Shown: positions 42,235 through 55,982, counted from the first letter of the stretch. The stretch is DNA of 64,000 nt from Streptomyces sp. MUM 2J (GCF_022414535.1 NZ_JADWYM010000020.1:1-64000); one strand, 5' to 3'. Notes: generated by a model not told the origin, from the letters alone. Numbers and translations: made by a program.

Positions 42235-43143
42235 ATGAGCACCACGACCGCCCCGAACTCCGCCGGCGTGGCCCCGACCGCCGCGGCGGCCCCGCCCCAC
42301 AAGGCCCGTGAGCGCGGCCGGCGCGGACCCGCGCTGACCGTCGCCTCCCACGGCCTGCTGATCGTCGCGAGCATGATCGCCCTCTTCCCGGTCGCCTGGC
42401 TGGTCTTCCTCTCCCTCGGGCCGGACAAGGACGACTACCTGCACCCCGGGAAGATCTGGGGCAAGATGTCGCTGGACAACTACTCCTTCGTGCTCCAGCA
42501 CACGAACTTCTTCGACTGGCTGAAGAGTTCGATGATCGTCTCGTTCGGTACCACCATCATCGGTGTCATGATCGCCGCCACCACCGGCTACGCCGTCTCG
42601 CGGATGCGCTTCGCCGGCTACCGCAAGTTCATGTGGATCCTGCTGATCACGCAGATGTTCCCGGTGGCCGTGCTGATGGTGCCGATGTACCAGATCCTGT
42701 CCGAGCTCCAGCTCGTCGACAGCTACCTCGGCCTCATCCTCATCTACTGCTCGACCGCGGTGCCGTACTGCGCCTGGCTGCTCAAGGGCTACTTCGACAC
42801 CATCCCGTTCGAGATCGACGAGGCCGGACGCGTCGACGGACTCACCCCCTTCGGCACGTTCACACGGCTGATCCTGCCGCTGGCCCGCCCGGGCCTGGCC
42901 GTCGCCGGCTTCTACAGCTTCATCACGGCCTTCGGCGAGGTCGCCTTCGCGACCACGTTCATGCTGGACGACAGCAAGTACACGCTCGCCGTCGGCCTGC
43001 AGAGCTTCGTCAGCGAGCACGACGCCCAGCGCAACCTGATGGCCGCCACCGCGGTGCTGATCGCGATACCGGTCTCCGCCTTCTTCTACCTCGTGCAGAA
43101 GAACCTGGTGACCGGCCTCACCGCCGGCGGCACCAAGGGCTGA
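42235..43143 (+). CDS. malG: Maltodextrin ABC permease MalG
   Basis: 302 residues with six helices. The EAA motif is FEIDEAGRVDGLTPFGTFTRLILPLARPGLAVAGF, and the N-terminal region is Ala/Pro-rich and cytoplasmic. ATG 42235 with GGAG upstream, 16 bp after malF, same operon. The open frame upstream of 42235 lies in malF. Confidence 0.94.
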   Translation: MSTTTAPNSAGVAPTAAAAPPHKARERGRRGPALTVASHGLLIVASMIALFPVAWLVFLSLGPDKDDYLHPGKIWGKMSLDNYSFVLQHTNFFDWLKSSMIVSFGTTIIGVMIAATTGYAVSRMRFAGYRKFMWILLITQMFPVAVLMVPMYQILSELQLVDSYLGLILIYCSTAVPYCAWLLKGYFDTIPFEIDEAGRVDGLTPFGTFTRLILPLARPGLAVAGFYSFITAFGEVAFATTFMLDDSKYTLAVGLQSFVSEHDAQRNLMAATAVLIAIPVSAFFYLVQKNLVTGLTAGGTKG

Positions 43144-43162
43144 CCGCCGTCAGCCGAGGGCT

Positions 43163-43231
43163 CCCGCGCGCCCCAACGCGCGGGTAGGCGGTCGCGGTGA
43201 CCATCCGACCCCGCTGTCACCGCGACCGCCT
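43163..43231 (+). terminator. Two stem-loops between malG and aglA
   Basis: The first stem is CCCGCGCG/CGCGCGGG (43163-43184, loop CCCCAA). The second has perfect 16-bp arms, AGGCGGTCGCGGTGAC at 43186-43201 and its complement at 43216-43231, with a 14-nt loop. They start about 20 bp after malG and end about 60 bp before the aglA start, so they probably end or attenuate malEFG transcription or protect its 3' end. Confidence 0.7.
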
Positions 43232-43292
43232 CGTCTCCCGCCCCGCCCCCCACCGACCGATGACCGCGTTTCCCTTACGCACCAAGGAAGCC

Positions 43293-44972
43293 ATGACCCA
43301 GCACTCCGCCGACCCGGCACCGAACTCCGCCCTCGCCACCGTGGCCCCGCGCCGTGACTGGTGGCGGGACGCGGTGATCTACCAGGTCTATCCGCGCAGC
43401 TTCGCCGACAGCAACGGCGACGGCATGGGCGACCTGGAGGGCGTCCGCTCCCGACTTCCCTACCTGCGCGACCTGGGCGTGGACGCCGTGTGGCTCAGTC
43501 CCTTCTACGCCTCCCCGCAGGCCGACGCCGGCTACGACGTCGCCGACTACCGGGCCGTCGACCCGATGTTCGGCAACCTGCTCGACGCCGACGCGCTGAT
43601 CCGCGACGCCCACGAGAACGGCCTGCGGATCATCGTCGACCTGGTCCCCAACCACTCCTCCGACCAGCACGAGTGGTTCCGGCGTGCGATCGCCGAGGGC
43701 CCCGGCTCCCCACTGCGCGAGCGCTACCACTTCCGGCCCGGCAAGGGCGCGAACGGCGCGCTCCCGCCCAACGACTGGGAGTCCATCTTCGGCGGTCCGG
43801 CCTGGACCCGCGTCACCGAACCCGACGGCACGCCCGGCGAGTGGTACCTGCACCTGTTCGCCCCGGAGCAGCCCGACTTCAACTGGGACCACCCGGCGGT
43901 CGGCGACGAGTTCCGCTCCGTGCTGCGCTACTGGCTCGACATGGGCGTCGACGGCTTCCGCATCGACGTCGCCCACGGCCTGGTCAAGGCGGACGGCCTG
44001 CCCGACCTCGGCTCGCACGAACAGCTGAGACTGCTGGGCAACGATGTCATGCCGTTCTTCGACCAGGACGGCGTGCACGCCATCTACCGGCAGTGGCGCA
44101 CCCTCCTCGACGAGTACGCCGGCGAGCGCATCTTCGTGGCGGAGGCCTGGACCCCGACGGTCGAGCGCACCGCCAACTACGTCCGCCCCGACGAGCTGCA
44201 CCAGGCCTTCAACTTCCAGTACCTGTCGACGGGCTGGGACGCCGAGGAGCTGCGTACCGTGATCGACCGCACCCTGGAGGCGATGCGCCCGGTCGGCGCC
44301 CCCGCCACCTGGGTGCTCTCCAACCACGACGTGACCCGGCACGCCACCCGTTTCGCCAACCCGCCCGGCCTCGGCACCCAGATCCGCCTGGCCGGCGACC
44401 GCGAACTGGGCCTGCGCCGGGCCCGCGCGGCCACCCTGCTCATGCTCGCGCTGCCCGGCTCGGCCTACGTCTACCAGGGTGAGGAACTGGGCCTGCCGGA
44501 CGTCGTCGACCTGCCCGACGAGGTCCGCCAGGACCCGGCCTACTTCCGCGGCGCGGGCCAGGACGGCTTCCGCGACGGCTGCCGGGTGCCGATCCCGTGG
44601 ACCCGCGCCGGGTCCTCGTACGGCTTCGGCAGCGGAGGCAGCTGGCTGCCCCAGCCGGCCGAGTGGGCCGACCTGAGCGTCGAGGCGCAGACCGGCGTGC
44701 CCGGCTCGACGCTGGAGCTGTACCGCACGGCGCTCGCCGTGCGCCGCGCCGAGCGGGATCTCGGCGCGGGCGACTCGGTGGAGTGGCTGCGTGCACCCGA
44801 GGGCGTCCTCGCCTTCCGCCGGGGCGACTTCGTCTGCGTCACCAACACCACGGGCGAGGCGGTGACGAGCCCGGCGTACGGTCGTGTGCTGGTCGCCAGC
44901 GGTGAGGTCCTCGCCGGGGACGACGAGACGAAGGTGCCCGCCGACACCACGGTGTGGTTCGGCAGGGCCTGA
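43293..44972 (+). CDS. aglA: Intracellular alpha-glucosidase (GH13)
   Basis: 559 residues, no signal peptide. GH13 oligo-1,6/alpha-1,4-glucosidase type: DAVIYQVYPRSFADSNGDGMGDLEG at the N-terminus, VDLVPNHSSDQHEWF (region I), nucleophile Asp225 in VDGFRIDVAHGL, acid/base Glu284 in IFVAEAW and Asp346 in LSNHDVTRH. It hydrolyses the maltodextrins brought in by MalEFG. ATG 43293 has AAGGAAG just before it. Family relatives may prefer 1,6-bonds; the VPNHSSDQHEWF loop leaves both possible, but position in the mal block favours maltose/maltotriose. Confidence 0.92.
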   Translation: MTQHSADPAPNSALATVAPRRDWWRDAVIYQVYPRSFADSNGDGMGDLEGVRSRLPYLRDLGVDAVWLSPFYASPQADAGYDVADYRAVDPMFGNLLDADALIRDAHENGLRIIVDLVPNHSSDQHEWFRRAIAEGPGSPLRERYHFRPGKGANGALPPNDWESIFGGPAWTRVTEPDGTPGEWYLHLFAPEQPDFNWDHPAVGDEFRSVLRYWLDMGVDGFRIDVAHGLVKADGLPDLGSHEQLRLLGNDVMPFFDQDGVHAIYRQWRTLLDEYAGERIFVAEAWTPTVERTANYVRPDELHQAFNFQYLSTGWDAEELRTVIDRTLEAMRPVGAPATWVLSNHDVTRHATRFANPPGLGTQIRLAGDRELGLRRARAATLLMLALPGSAYVYQGEELGLPDVVDLPDEVRQDPAYFRGAGQDGFRDGCRVPIPWTRAGSSYGFGSGGSWLPQPAEWADLSVEAQTGVPGSTLELYRTALAVRRAERDLGAGDSVEWLRAPEGVLAFRRGDFVCVTNTTGEAVTSPAYGRVLVASGEVLAGDDETKVPADTTVWFGRA

Positions 44973-44991
44973 CGCCGGGCCGCACCAGGAC

Positions 44992-45029
44992 GCAGGGCCC
45001 GTCACCGGGGAAGCGGTGGCGGGCCCTGC
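44992..45029 (+). terminator. aglA terminator
   Basis: GCAGGGCCCGTCACCG (44992-45007), 6-nt loop, and its complement with one mismatch (45014-45029): a 16-bp stem 20 bp after the stop codon. Confidence 0.75.
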
Positions 45030-45163
45030 GCGTTGCCGGGACAGGTCCCGGTGGACGGTCCCCGGAAGGCCGGAGCCATCCCGTGATCGTCCGGGGCGCC
45101 GGCCGGGCGGGCACCCGTACCCAGCCGTGCCCCGCGCCCGCGGTCAGGAGGTGTCCCGCAGGA

Positions 45164-47239
45164 TCACTTCCAGGTGTCGTTCACCGTGTAGCCCGACGCG
45201 CCGCCCGTGGTGTAGGAGCGGTTGGTGCCGGACTCCCAGGTCACGTTCCCGGAGGCGTCCTTCTTGACGTACTTGTACGCGAAGGTCGACTCGCGGGGGA
45301 CGATGACCGTCCTGCTCCACGTCGGGTAGGCGGCGGAGGACAGCGGGATCGCGTCCGCGGTGTTCCAGGAGCCGAGTGAGGGGACGGAGCCGACGACGTA
45401 GACGCCGGTGCCCCAGCCGGTGGTGGCGTTCTCGTGGAAGGTGACGTCGGTGGCGTTCGCGTCGGCCAGGTTCCAGGAGCTGTCCACGGTGAGCGCGGAG
45501 GTCGTCGTCGACGCGGAGCGGTTGGCGTTGGACTCCCAGGTCACGTTCCCGGAGGCGTCCTTCCTGATGTACTTGAACTCGAACGACGTGTTGACCGGCA
45601 CGCTCGCCCCGCCCGACCAGACGGGGTAGCCGGCCGACGACAGCGGGACCGCCTCCGCGGTGTTCCAGGAGCCGAGGGCCGGGATCGAGCCCACGACGTA
45701 GACGCCGGTCCCGGGGGTGGTCGGGGCGTACTCGTGGAAGGTGGCCGTCACCGTGGACGTGCCGCCTCCGTCACCGCCGCCGCAGGTGGTGCAGGGCGTG
45801 AACGCGCCGTCGTAGAAAGCGATCGCGCTCTTCGCGGGGATCGTCAGCGTCGCGTCGCCGCCGGAGACGGTCACGTTCGTCGCGCCGTTGTCGACGACGT
45901 TCGCGTAGCGGCCGTCCGCCATGCCCGTCGCGAAGGTGTAGGTCGCCGCGGAGGATCCGTTGTTGAGGGCGACGTAGCCCGCCGTTCCGCGCGCGAAGCC
46001 GATGACGTCCGACGACTTCGTCGCCCACCGGGAGACCGCCTGGGAGCCGACCGCGTCGTGCCACTTCACCATGCCGGCGACGGCGGGGTCGCGGTGCAGG
46101 CAGTACCAGCCCCGGGAGCAGTCGGTGTCCGTGACGAAGCCGCCCGAGTTCGGCGGGGACTGGTCCGACGAGGAGAACTCGAAGCCCGAGAAGATCGTCG
46201 GGGCCGACCATCTCCAGGCCAGCTCGAAGATGTTGGCCAGCCGGTAGGTGCCGCCGTCCTTGTAGGACAGGTGCAGTCCGTTGCGTTCGGTGTCGTGGTT
46301 GGTCACGAACGACACCGAGTCGGCGGCCGGCAGGATGCCGGAGGACGACAGGGACGCGAGGTCGCTGACGTTGCCCTGGAAGGCGGACTTGAGCCTGTCC
46401 GCGTAGGTGAAGTCCAGGACGTCGCCGGAGGCGTAGTAGTCGCCCGGCTGCGGGGTCGGGCCGGGGTAGACCTCCTGGAACACGTACGGGGCGCCGCCTG
46501 CCGCGGTGTTGTCCAGCTTGGCCTCGATGGCCGCGAGATCGGCCTCCGCGATGTGCTTGGCCGCATCGACACGGAAGCCGTCGACGCCGGCCGCCAGGAG
46601 CTTGTTGAGGTAGCCGGCGATCCGGCTGCGGACCGAGTCGTCGCCGGTCCTGAGGTCGGGCAGGCCGAGGAGTTCGCAGTTCTGCACCTCGGACAGGTTC
46701 GACCAGTCGTCGATGATCCCGTCCTCGTCGGAGCAGTAGCCGTCGCCGGGGTGGTGGTAGTCGGAGTAGTCGTAGTCGGGGGTGTCGTACTTGTCGGTGA
46801 GGGTCGTGCCGTCGTAGCCCGTGCCGGTCTGCGCGGAGGTGTGGTTGATGACGGCGTCGACGTACACCCTGACGCCGGCTGCGTGGCAGGCGGACACCAT
46901 CGAGGTGAACTGGGCCGCTGTCCCGAAGCGGCTGTTCAGGTTGTAGGAGTACGGCTGGTAGACGTCCCACCAGGAGGAGTTCGGCTGCTTCAGCGATTCG
47001 GCGGGCGGTGCCACCTGCACCGCGCCGTAGCCGGTCGGGCCGAGCACGTCGGTGCACTCGGCGGCGATGGAGTTCCAGTTCCACTCCCAGAGGTTGGCGA
47101 TCACATCGCCGGAGGTCGTGGTGTCGGCCTGTGCCGGGGAGGCGGGCAGGGCTATCGCGCCGGCGAGTGCCAGCGCCCCTGCGGCGGTGGCACTCGCGGC
47201 ACGGCGCAACAGGCCGGTCGATAGGGCGGCCTTGGTCAT
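45164..47239 (-). CDS. Secreted alpha-amylase with two C-terminal CBM20 starch-binding modules
   Basis: 691 residues. Signal peptide ends near PASPAQA. The GH13 catalytic domain begins SGDVIANLWEWNWNSIAAEC, the start seen in actinobacterial and animal-like amylases. The catalytic set is Asp225 (GFRVDAAKHI), Glu256 (FQEVYPG) and Asp316 (TNHDTERN). A C-domain and a Gly/Thr linker follow, then two CBM20 modules, each with TGVYVVGS(I/V)P(A/S)LGSWNTA and FKY or YKY plus VTWESxxNRS. The modules are direct repeats 300 bp apart. ATG 47239 has GGAG 6 nt upstream. Divergent from the amylase-pullulanase gene, so one 246-bp region controls both secreted starch enzymes. Confidence 0.95.
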   Translation of the reverse strand: MTKAALSTGLLRRAASATAAGALALAGAIALPASPAQADTTTSGDVIANLWEWNWNSIAAECTDVLGPTGYGAVQVAPPAESLKQPNSSWWDVYQPYSYNLNSRFGTAAQFTSMVSACHAAGVRVYVDAVINHTSAQTGTGYDGTTLTDKYDTPDYDYSDYHHPGDGYCSDEDGIIDDWSNLSEVQNCELLGLPDLRTGDDSVRSRIAGYLNKLLAAGVDGFRVDAAKHIAEADLAAIEAKLDNTAAGGAPYVFQEVYPGPTPQPGDYYASGDVLDFTYADRLKSAFQGNVSDLASLSSSGILPAADSVSFVTNHDTERNGLHLSYKDGGTYRLANIFELAWRWSAPTIFSGFEFSSSDQSPPNSGGFVTDTDCSRGWYCLHRDPAVAGMVKWHDAVGSQAVSRWATKSSDVIGFARGTAGYVALNNGSSAATYTFATGMADGRYANVVDNGATNVTVSGGDATLTIPAKSAIAFYDGAFTPCTTCGGGDGGGTSTVTATFHEYAPTTPGTGVYVVGSIPALGSWNTAEAVPLSSAGYPVWSGGASVPVNTSFEFKYIRKDASGNVTWESNANRSASTTTSALTVDSSWNLADANATDVTFHENATTGWGTGVYVVGSVPSLGSWNTADAIPLSSAAYPTWSRTVIVPRESTFAYKYVKKDASGNVTWESGTNRSYTTGGASGYTVNDTWK
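45230..45563. repeat. Intragenic direct repeat between the two CBM20 modules (300-bp period)
   Basis: A 34-bp identical stretch (begins GGACTCCCAGGTCACG) is at 45230-45263 and again at 45530-45563, exactly 300 bp apart; flanking sequence is also similar. The spacing equals 100 codons, one CBM20 unit, so the second module came from an in-frame duplication. Confidence 0.8.
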
Positions 47240-47485
47240 CTGCGGCTCCAGATGGTGTGGGGAACGAAGCCTGACGACTGGTGAGGGTGCGGTAGTTGAT
47301 CAAGCAACGTCAAGACACTTGTTGAAAGTTCTTTCTGTGGGTTTCAAGCCTCTTGCTGTAAAGCTTTCGTTGGCGGTACGGTCGCGCGGGCGCCCGGCAT
47401 CGGAGCCGAGCCGCGGCGTAGGGGTCGGACCCTGTGGGCCTGTTGCAAGGTCCTTTCGAGCCGTTGTCGCAAGGAGTTCACGCCC
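47240..47485. promoter_or_regulatory. Divergent control region of the two secreted starch-degrading enzymes
   Basis: AT-richer than its surroundings and dense in CAAG/CTTG words. GAAAG-TT-CTTTC (47324-47335) is a small palindrome on the amylase side. TTGCTG (47353-47358) and TACGGT (47377-47382), 18 bp apart, are a possible promoter for the fusion gene. TGCAAGGTCCTTTCGAGCCG (47444-47463) is nearly the same as a block upstream of malE, so both are probably under MalR. Confidence 0.6.
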
Positions 47486-52888
<5,403 letters not shown>

Positions 52889-52910
52889 CCGAGCGGAACG
52901 GGGCCGCCGA

Positions 52911-52944
52911 GACCGGAGAGGTCCGCCCGTGGACCTCTCCGGTC
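52911..52944 (+). terminator. Terminator of the amylase-pullulanase gene
   Basis: GACCGGAGAGGTCC-GCCCGT-GGACCTCTCCGGTC: perfect 14-bp arms, 6-nt loop, 22 bp after the stop codon. Confidence 0.85.
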
Positions 52945-52994
52945 ACGGCACCAGGGTGCCGGTGTCCCCATGTGAACCAGGTGCAGGAGCACCC

Positions 52995-53096
52995 GTGCCG
53001 CAGATCACCGTCGACTACTCCACCCGGCTCGACTTCCTGCACGCCTCCGTCGAGGTGCGCGAACCCGACCCGTCCTACCGGAAGTTCCGGCGCTGA
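52995..53096 (+). pseudogene. 33-codon relic of a 5-carboxymethyl-2-hydroxymuconate isomerase (tautomerase-like) gene
   Basis: GTG 52995 follows AGGAG by 5 nt. The product MPQITVDYSTRLDFLHAS plus the tail VEVREPDPSYRKFRR has the start of actinobacterial CHMI-type isomerases (Pro at position 2, the catalytic base after Met removal) joined directly to what looks like their C-terminus. Full-length members are about 115-130 residues, so an in-frame internal deletion of some 85-95 codons is the simplest reading. This is from memory of the family, not an alignment. It may still be translated but can hardly fold as a tautomerase. Confidence 0.45.
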
Positions 53097-53110
53097 GCCG
53101 TCCGGCGTGG

Positions 53111-53800
53111 TCAGCCGGCCAGCGTGGTCAGCCGGGCCACCAGGTCGACGAACGGGCCGTCGGCCGTCTCGTCCTGCAGGATACGGTGCAGCAGGGCGGC
53201 CATCTCCGTGTCGTAGGCAGCGCTCACGGCGGCCAGCGCGGCGAAGTCGTGCACGAGCTGCCGCTCCAGCTCGGCCCGCGGGATGCGCCGGCCGTCCAGC
53301 CAGATCAGTGCCGTCGACTCGGCGAGCGAGATCCACGAGCGCACCACCAGCTCCAGTTGCGGGGACGGTTCCCGCACGCCCAGATGCGACAGGATCTGGT
53401 CGTGGGCGGCCTGCCGCACCGCGTCGATGAGGGCGTTGGTGGTCGAGGAGCCGACCGCCGGGCCGCCCCGCATCAGTGCCGAGAAACCGGGGCCGTGCTC
53501 GTCCACGAAGTCGAAGTAGCGGCCCATCACCCGTAGCAGCCGCGCGCCCAGCGGGCCCTCGTGCGGTTCCGCGAAGCGCGCGGCGAGATCGTCCGAGGCT
53601 CGCTTCAACGCTGCTTCGTACAGGCTGAGTTTGCCGGGAAAATAGTGGTAGACCAGTGGGCGCGAGATGCCCGCGGCAGACGCTATCTCGTCGATGGAGA
53701 CCTCGTCGGGCGAGCGGCGGCTGAACAGTTCGAGGGCGACGCCGATCAACTGCTGCCGCCGCTCCTCGACTCCCATTCTGCGGCGAACCCCGGTAGTCAT
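53111..53800 (-). CDS. TetR family regulator of the diiron-protein/reductase operon
   Basis: 229 residues. The HTH is IDEIASAAGISRPLVYHYFPGKLSLYEAALKRA, a clear TetR signature; the C-terminal ligand domain contains a helix pair VVRSWISLAESTALIWLDG. It is 56 bp downstream of the ferredoxin-reductase gene on the same strand, so probably part of that operon. The inverted repeats upstream of the diiron gene at 55829 and 55882 are candidate binding sites. Ligand possibly a fatty acid or steroid-like hydrophobic compound, by analogy only. Confidence 0.85.
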   Translation of the reverse strand: MTTGVRRRMGVEERRQQLIGVALELFSRRSPDEVSIDEIASAAGISRPLVYHYFPGKLSLYEAALKRASDDLAARFAEPHEGPLGARLLRVMGRYFDFVDEHGPGFSALMRGGPAVGSSTTNALIDAVRQAAHDQILSHLGVREPSPQLELVVRSWISLAESTALIWLDGRRIPRAELERQLVHDFAALAAVSAAYDTEMAALLHRILQDETADGPFVDLVARLTTLAG

Positions 53801-53856
53801 GCGAACACCTTACCGATCGGATCCGGCCGCGAACGGGCCCGGACTGCCTCGGATGT

Positions 53857-54906
53857 TCACATGTCGAGCACCAGACGGTCACATCGCGCGCGTGAGACAC
53901 AGATCAGCATCGAGTCGTCGCGCTCCGCGTCCGTCAGCAACTCGTCCCGGTGGTCGACCTCGCCCTCCAGCACCCGCTGCTGGCAGGTCCCGCAGAAGCC
54001 CTGCGCGCACGAGTAGGCGGTGTCCGGCAGTTCGGCGCGGACCGCGTCCAGGACGGTGGAGTCGGCCGGCACGGTCACCACCCGGCCGCTGCGCCGCAAC
54101 TCGACCTCGAAGGCGACGTCGCCGCCGGCCGCGGCGCGGGGCGCGAACCGCTCCAGGTGGACCTGCGGCACCCGCTCCTTCACCGCGGCCATCAGCCCCT
54201 CGGGCCCGCAGCAGTAGACGGCCGCGCCCTCCGGCAGGTCGCCGAGCCACGCCGCCAGGTCCGGCCGCCCGGACTCGTCCCCGGCGACGAGGGTGACCCG
54301 GCCCCGGCCCGCGTCCAGCTTCTCGATCTCCTCCAGGAACGGCATGGACGCCCGCGTACGGCCGCCGTACAGCAGCCGCCACTCGGCGTCCCGCTCCGCG
54401 AGGGACCGCAGCATCGGCAGGACGGGCGTGATGCCGATGCCGCCGGCGACGAAGACGTACGACGGCGCCTGGACGAGCGGGAAGCGGTTGCGTGGACCGC
54501 GCACCTGGAGGTCCGTGCCCGGCCGCACCTGCTCGTGCACCTCGCGGGAGCCTCCCCGGCCGTCCTGCACCAGCCGCGTGGCGACCGTGTACGAGGAAGA
54601 GTCCTCCGGGTCGCCGCACAGCGAGTACTGCCGCACCAGCCCCGAGGGCAGCACCAGGTCCAGGTGTGCGCCGGGCTCCCAGCGCGGCAGGTCGTGCCCC
54701 TCCAGGCGCAGGTGCACCACGCCGTCGGCGATCTCCTCGTGCGCGCTCACCGTCACCGTCAGCGCCCGCGACCGCGGCCGGCCGCTGATCGGCTCCGCGA
54801 GCGCGGGCATCGGCCACAGCGGCGAGGCCTGGATCCGGTGCCGCAGCGCCCTTCGGGCCAGCAGCGCGGCACCCGCGACGACCACGGCGGTCCGCAGTCT
54901 CGGCAT
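53857..54906 (-). CDS. Ferredoxin-NADP reductase-type electron transfer protein with C-terminal 2Fe-2S domain
   Basis: 349 residues. N-terminal hydrophobic helix (LRTAVVVAGAALLARRAL), FAD domain with RQYSLCGDP, NAD(P) domain with GGIGITPVLPMLRSL and VYCCGPEGLM, and a plant-type ferredoxin domain with CAQGFCGTC and a fourth Cys in ICVSRA. This is the VanB/PDR-like one-chain reductase plan used to feed electrons to oxygenases. Its ATG shares a base with the stop of the diiron gene (TGATG), so the two are translationally coupled and this is the likely electron donor of the diiron protein. Confidence 0.9.
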   Translation of the reverse strand: MPRLRTAVVVAGAALLARRALRHRIQASPLWPMPALAEPISGRPRSRALTVTVSAHEEIADGVVHLRLEGHDLPRWEPGAHLDLVLPSGLVRQYSLCGDPEDSSSYTVATRLVQDGRGGSREVHEQVRPGTDLQVRGPRNRFPLVQAPSYVFVAGGIGITPVLPMLRSLAERDAEWRLLYGGRTRASMPFLEEIEKLDAGRGRVTLVAGDESGRPDLAAWLGDLPEGAAVYCCGPEGLMAAVKERVPQVHLERFAPRAAAGGDVAFEVELRRSGRVVTVPADSTVLDAVRAELPDTAYSCAQGFCGTCQQRVLEGEVDHRDELLTDAERDDSMLICVSRARCDRLVLDM

Positions 54907-55826
54907 CACGCGGCTCCCTTTTCGGCGGCGACCGCGGCGACCGCGGCGGGCGAGGAGGCCAGGTAGGCCACCGCCTGCTCGGTGGAGCCCTCCTGGGAAG
55001 GGTGGTACGTGCGGCTGAGATAGGCGGGGACGGACTTCAGCATCGCTCCCGTCGACGGCAGCAGGCCCCGCCGGCCGCGCAGGTGGAAGTCCCGGAAGGA
55101 GGCCCTGCCGTCGATCAGGGTCGGGTCGTTCTCCATGAAGAAGCGTGCACCGCGCTGCCACAGGAACACCAGCGTCGTGAACGCGGTCGCCCAGGTCCGC
55201 GCCCGCCGCCGGTAGCTGCCGTCGATGTGCTGGAACAGGTCGAAGGCGACCGAGCGGTGCTCGACCTCCTCCGCGCCGTGCCAGCGCAGCAGGTCCAGCA
55301 TGACCGGGTCGGCACCGCGCCGGTCCAGTTCCTCGGCGTTGAGCACCCAGTCGCCCAGGAAGGCGGTGTAGTGCTCGATCGCCGCGATCAGCGCCACCCG
55401 CTCCTTCAGCCACCAGCGGGTGGCCCGCCCGGGCGGCAGTGTGCGGTCGCCCAGCAGCTTCTCGAACATCCAGTCCACCTGCGCGGTGTACGGCGTCGGG
55501 TCAAGCCCCTGCTCCCGCAGGTGCGGCAGGACCTCGTCGTGGGCCTGGGAGTGCATCGCCTCCTGCCCGATGAAGCCGATGACGTCCTCGCGCAGCCGCT
55601 CGTCCCGGATGTACGGCAGGACCTGCTTGTAGACGTGCACGAACCACCGCTCGCCCGCGGGGAGCAGCAGATGCAGCACGTTGATGGTGTGCGCGGTGAA
55701 CGGATCACCGGGCACCCAGTGCAGCGGGGTGTCCTCCCAGGAGAAGGACACCTTCCGCGCCTTGAGCGCGATCCGCTCGGTCTCGACCGGCTGGGGCCCG
55801 CGGACGGCGGCCTGCTTGTTAGACAT
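54906..55826 (-). CDS. Putative diiron protein of the metal-dependent hydrolase family PF10118
   Basis: 306 residues, mostly helical. Ferritin-like metal ligands can be read: Glu in PAGERWF, GQEAMHSQAHDEV, AIEHYTAFLGDW and WHGAEEVEHRSVAFD, that is repeated Glu and ExxH pairs in four helices. The family is labelled metal-dependent hydrolase, but this ligand plan and the coupled ferredoxin reductase point to an O2-activating oxygenase or desaturase-like enzyme. This assignment is an inference. The ATG at 55826 is only a few bases after a possible -10 (TACATT on the minus strand), so the mRNA may be leaderless. Confidence 0.75.
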   Translation of the reverse strand: MSNKQAAVRGPQPVETERIALKARKVSFSWEDTPLHWVPGDPFTAHTINVLHLLLPAGERWFVHVYKQVLPYIRDERLREDVIGFIGQEAMHSQAHDEVLPHLREQGLDPTPYTAQVDWMFEKLLGDRTLPPGRATRWWLKERVALIAAIEHYTAFLGDWVLNAEELDRRGADPVMLDLLRWHGAEEVEHRSVAFDLFQHIDGSYRRRARTWATAFTTLVFLWQRGARFFMENDPTLIDGRASFRDFHLRGRRGLLPSTGAMLKSVPAYLSRTYHPSQEGSTEQAVAYLASSPAAVAAVAAEKGAA

Positions 55827-55828
55827 GG

Positions 55829-55895
55829 CGTCAATGTACTGACGGGTAGACGGGAGCGGAACCCCTCCCGCGCCACCTTGTTGACACAGCTGTCA
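55829..55895. promoter_or_regulatory. Two inverted repeats upstream of the diiron gene (putative TetR sites)
   Basis: CGTCA-ATGTAC-TGACG at 55829-55844 directly abuts the start codon region and overlaps the likely -10. TGACA-CAGC-TGTCA at 55882-55895 lies 37 bp further up. Both use the same GTCA/TGAC arms and would suit repression by the operon's TetR protein. Confidence 0.5.
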
Positions 55896-55982
55896 GCGAG
55901 CCCCGCGCGGTGGCACCAGAGGTACACGCCGTGCTGTCCGAGACGGCCGGTGCGGAGGACGACCCGCGGCCGGACGGCCGGC

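Noticed and set aside
55882..55887. TTGACA as -35 of a plus-strand promoter
   Set aside because: No plus-strand gene follows within 2 kb; the sequence is better explained as part of a palindrome upstream of the diiron gene.
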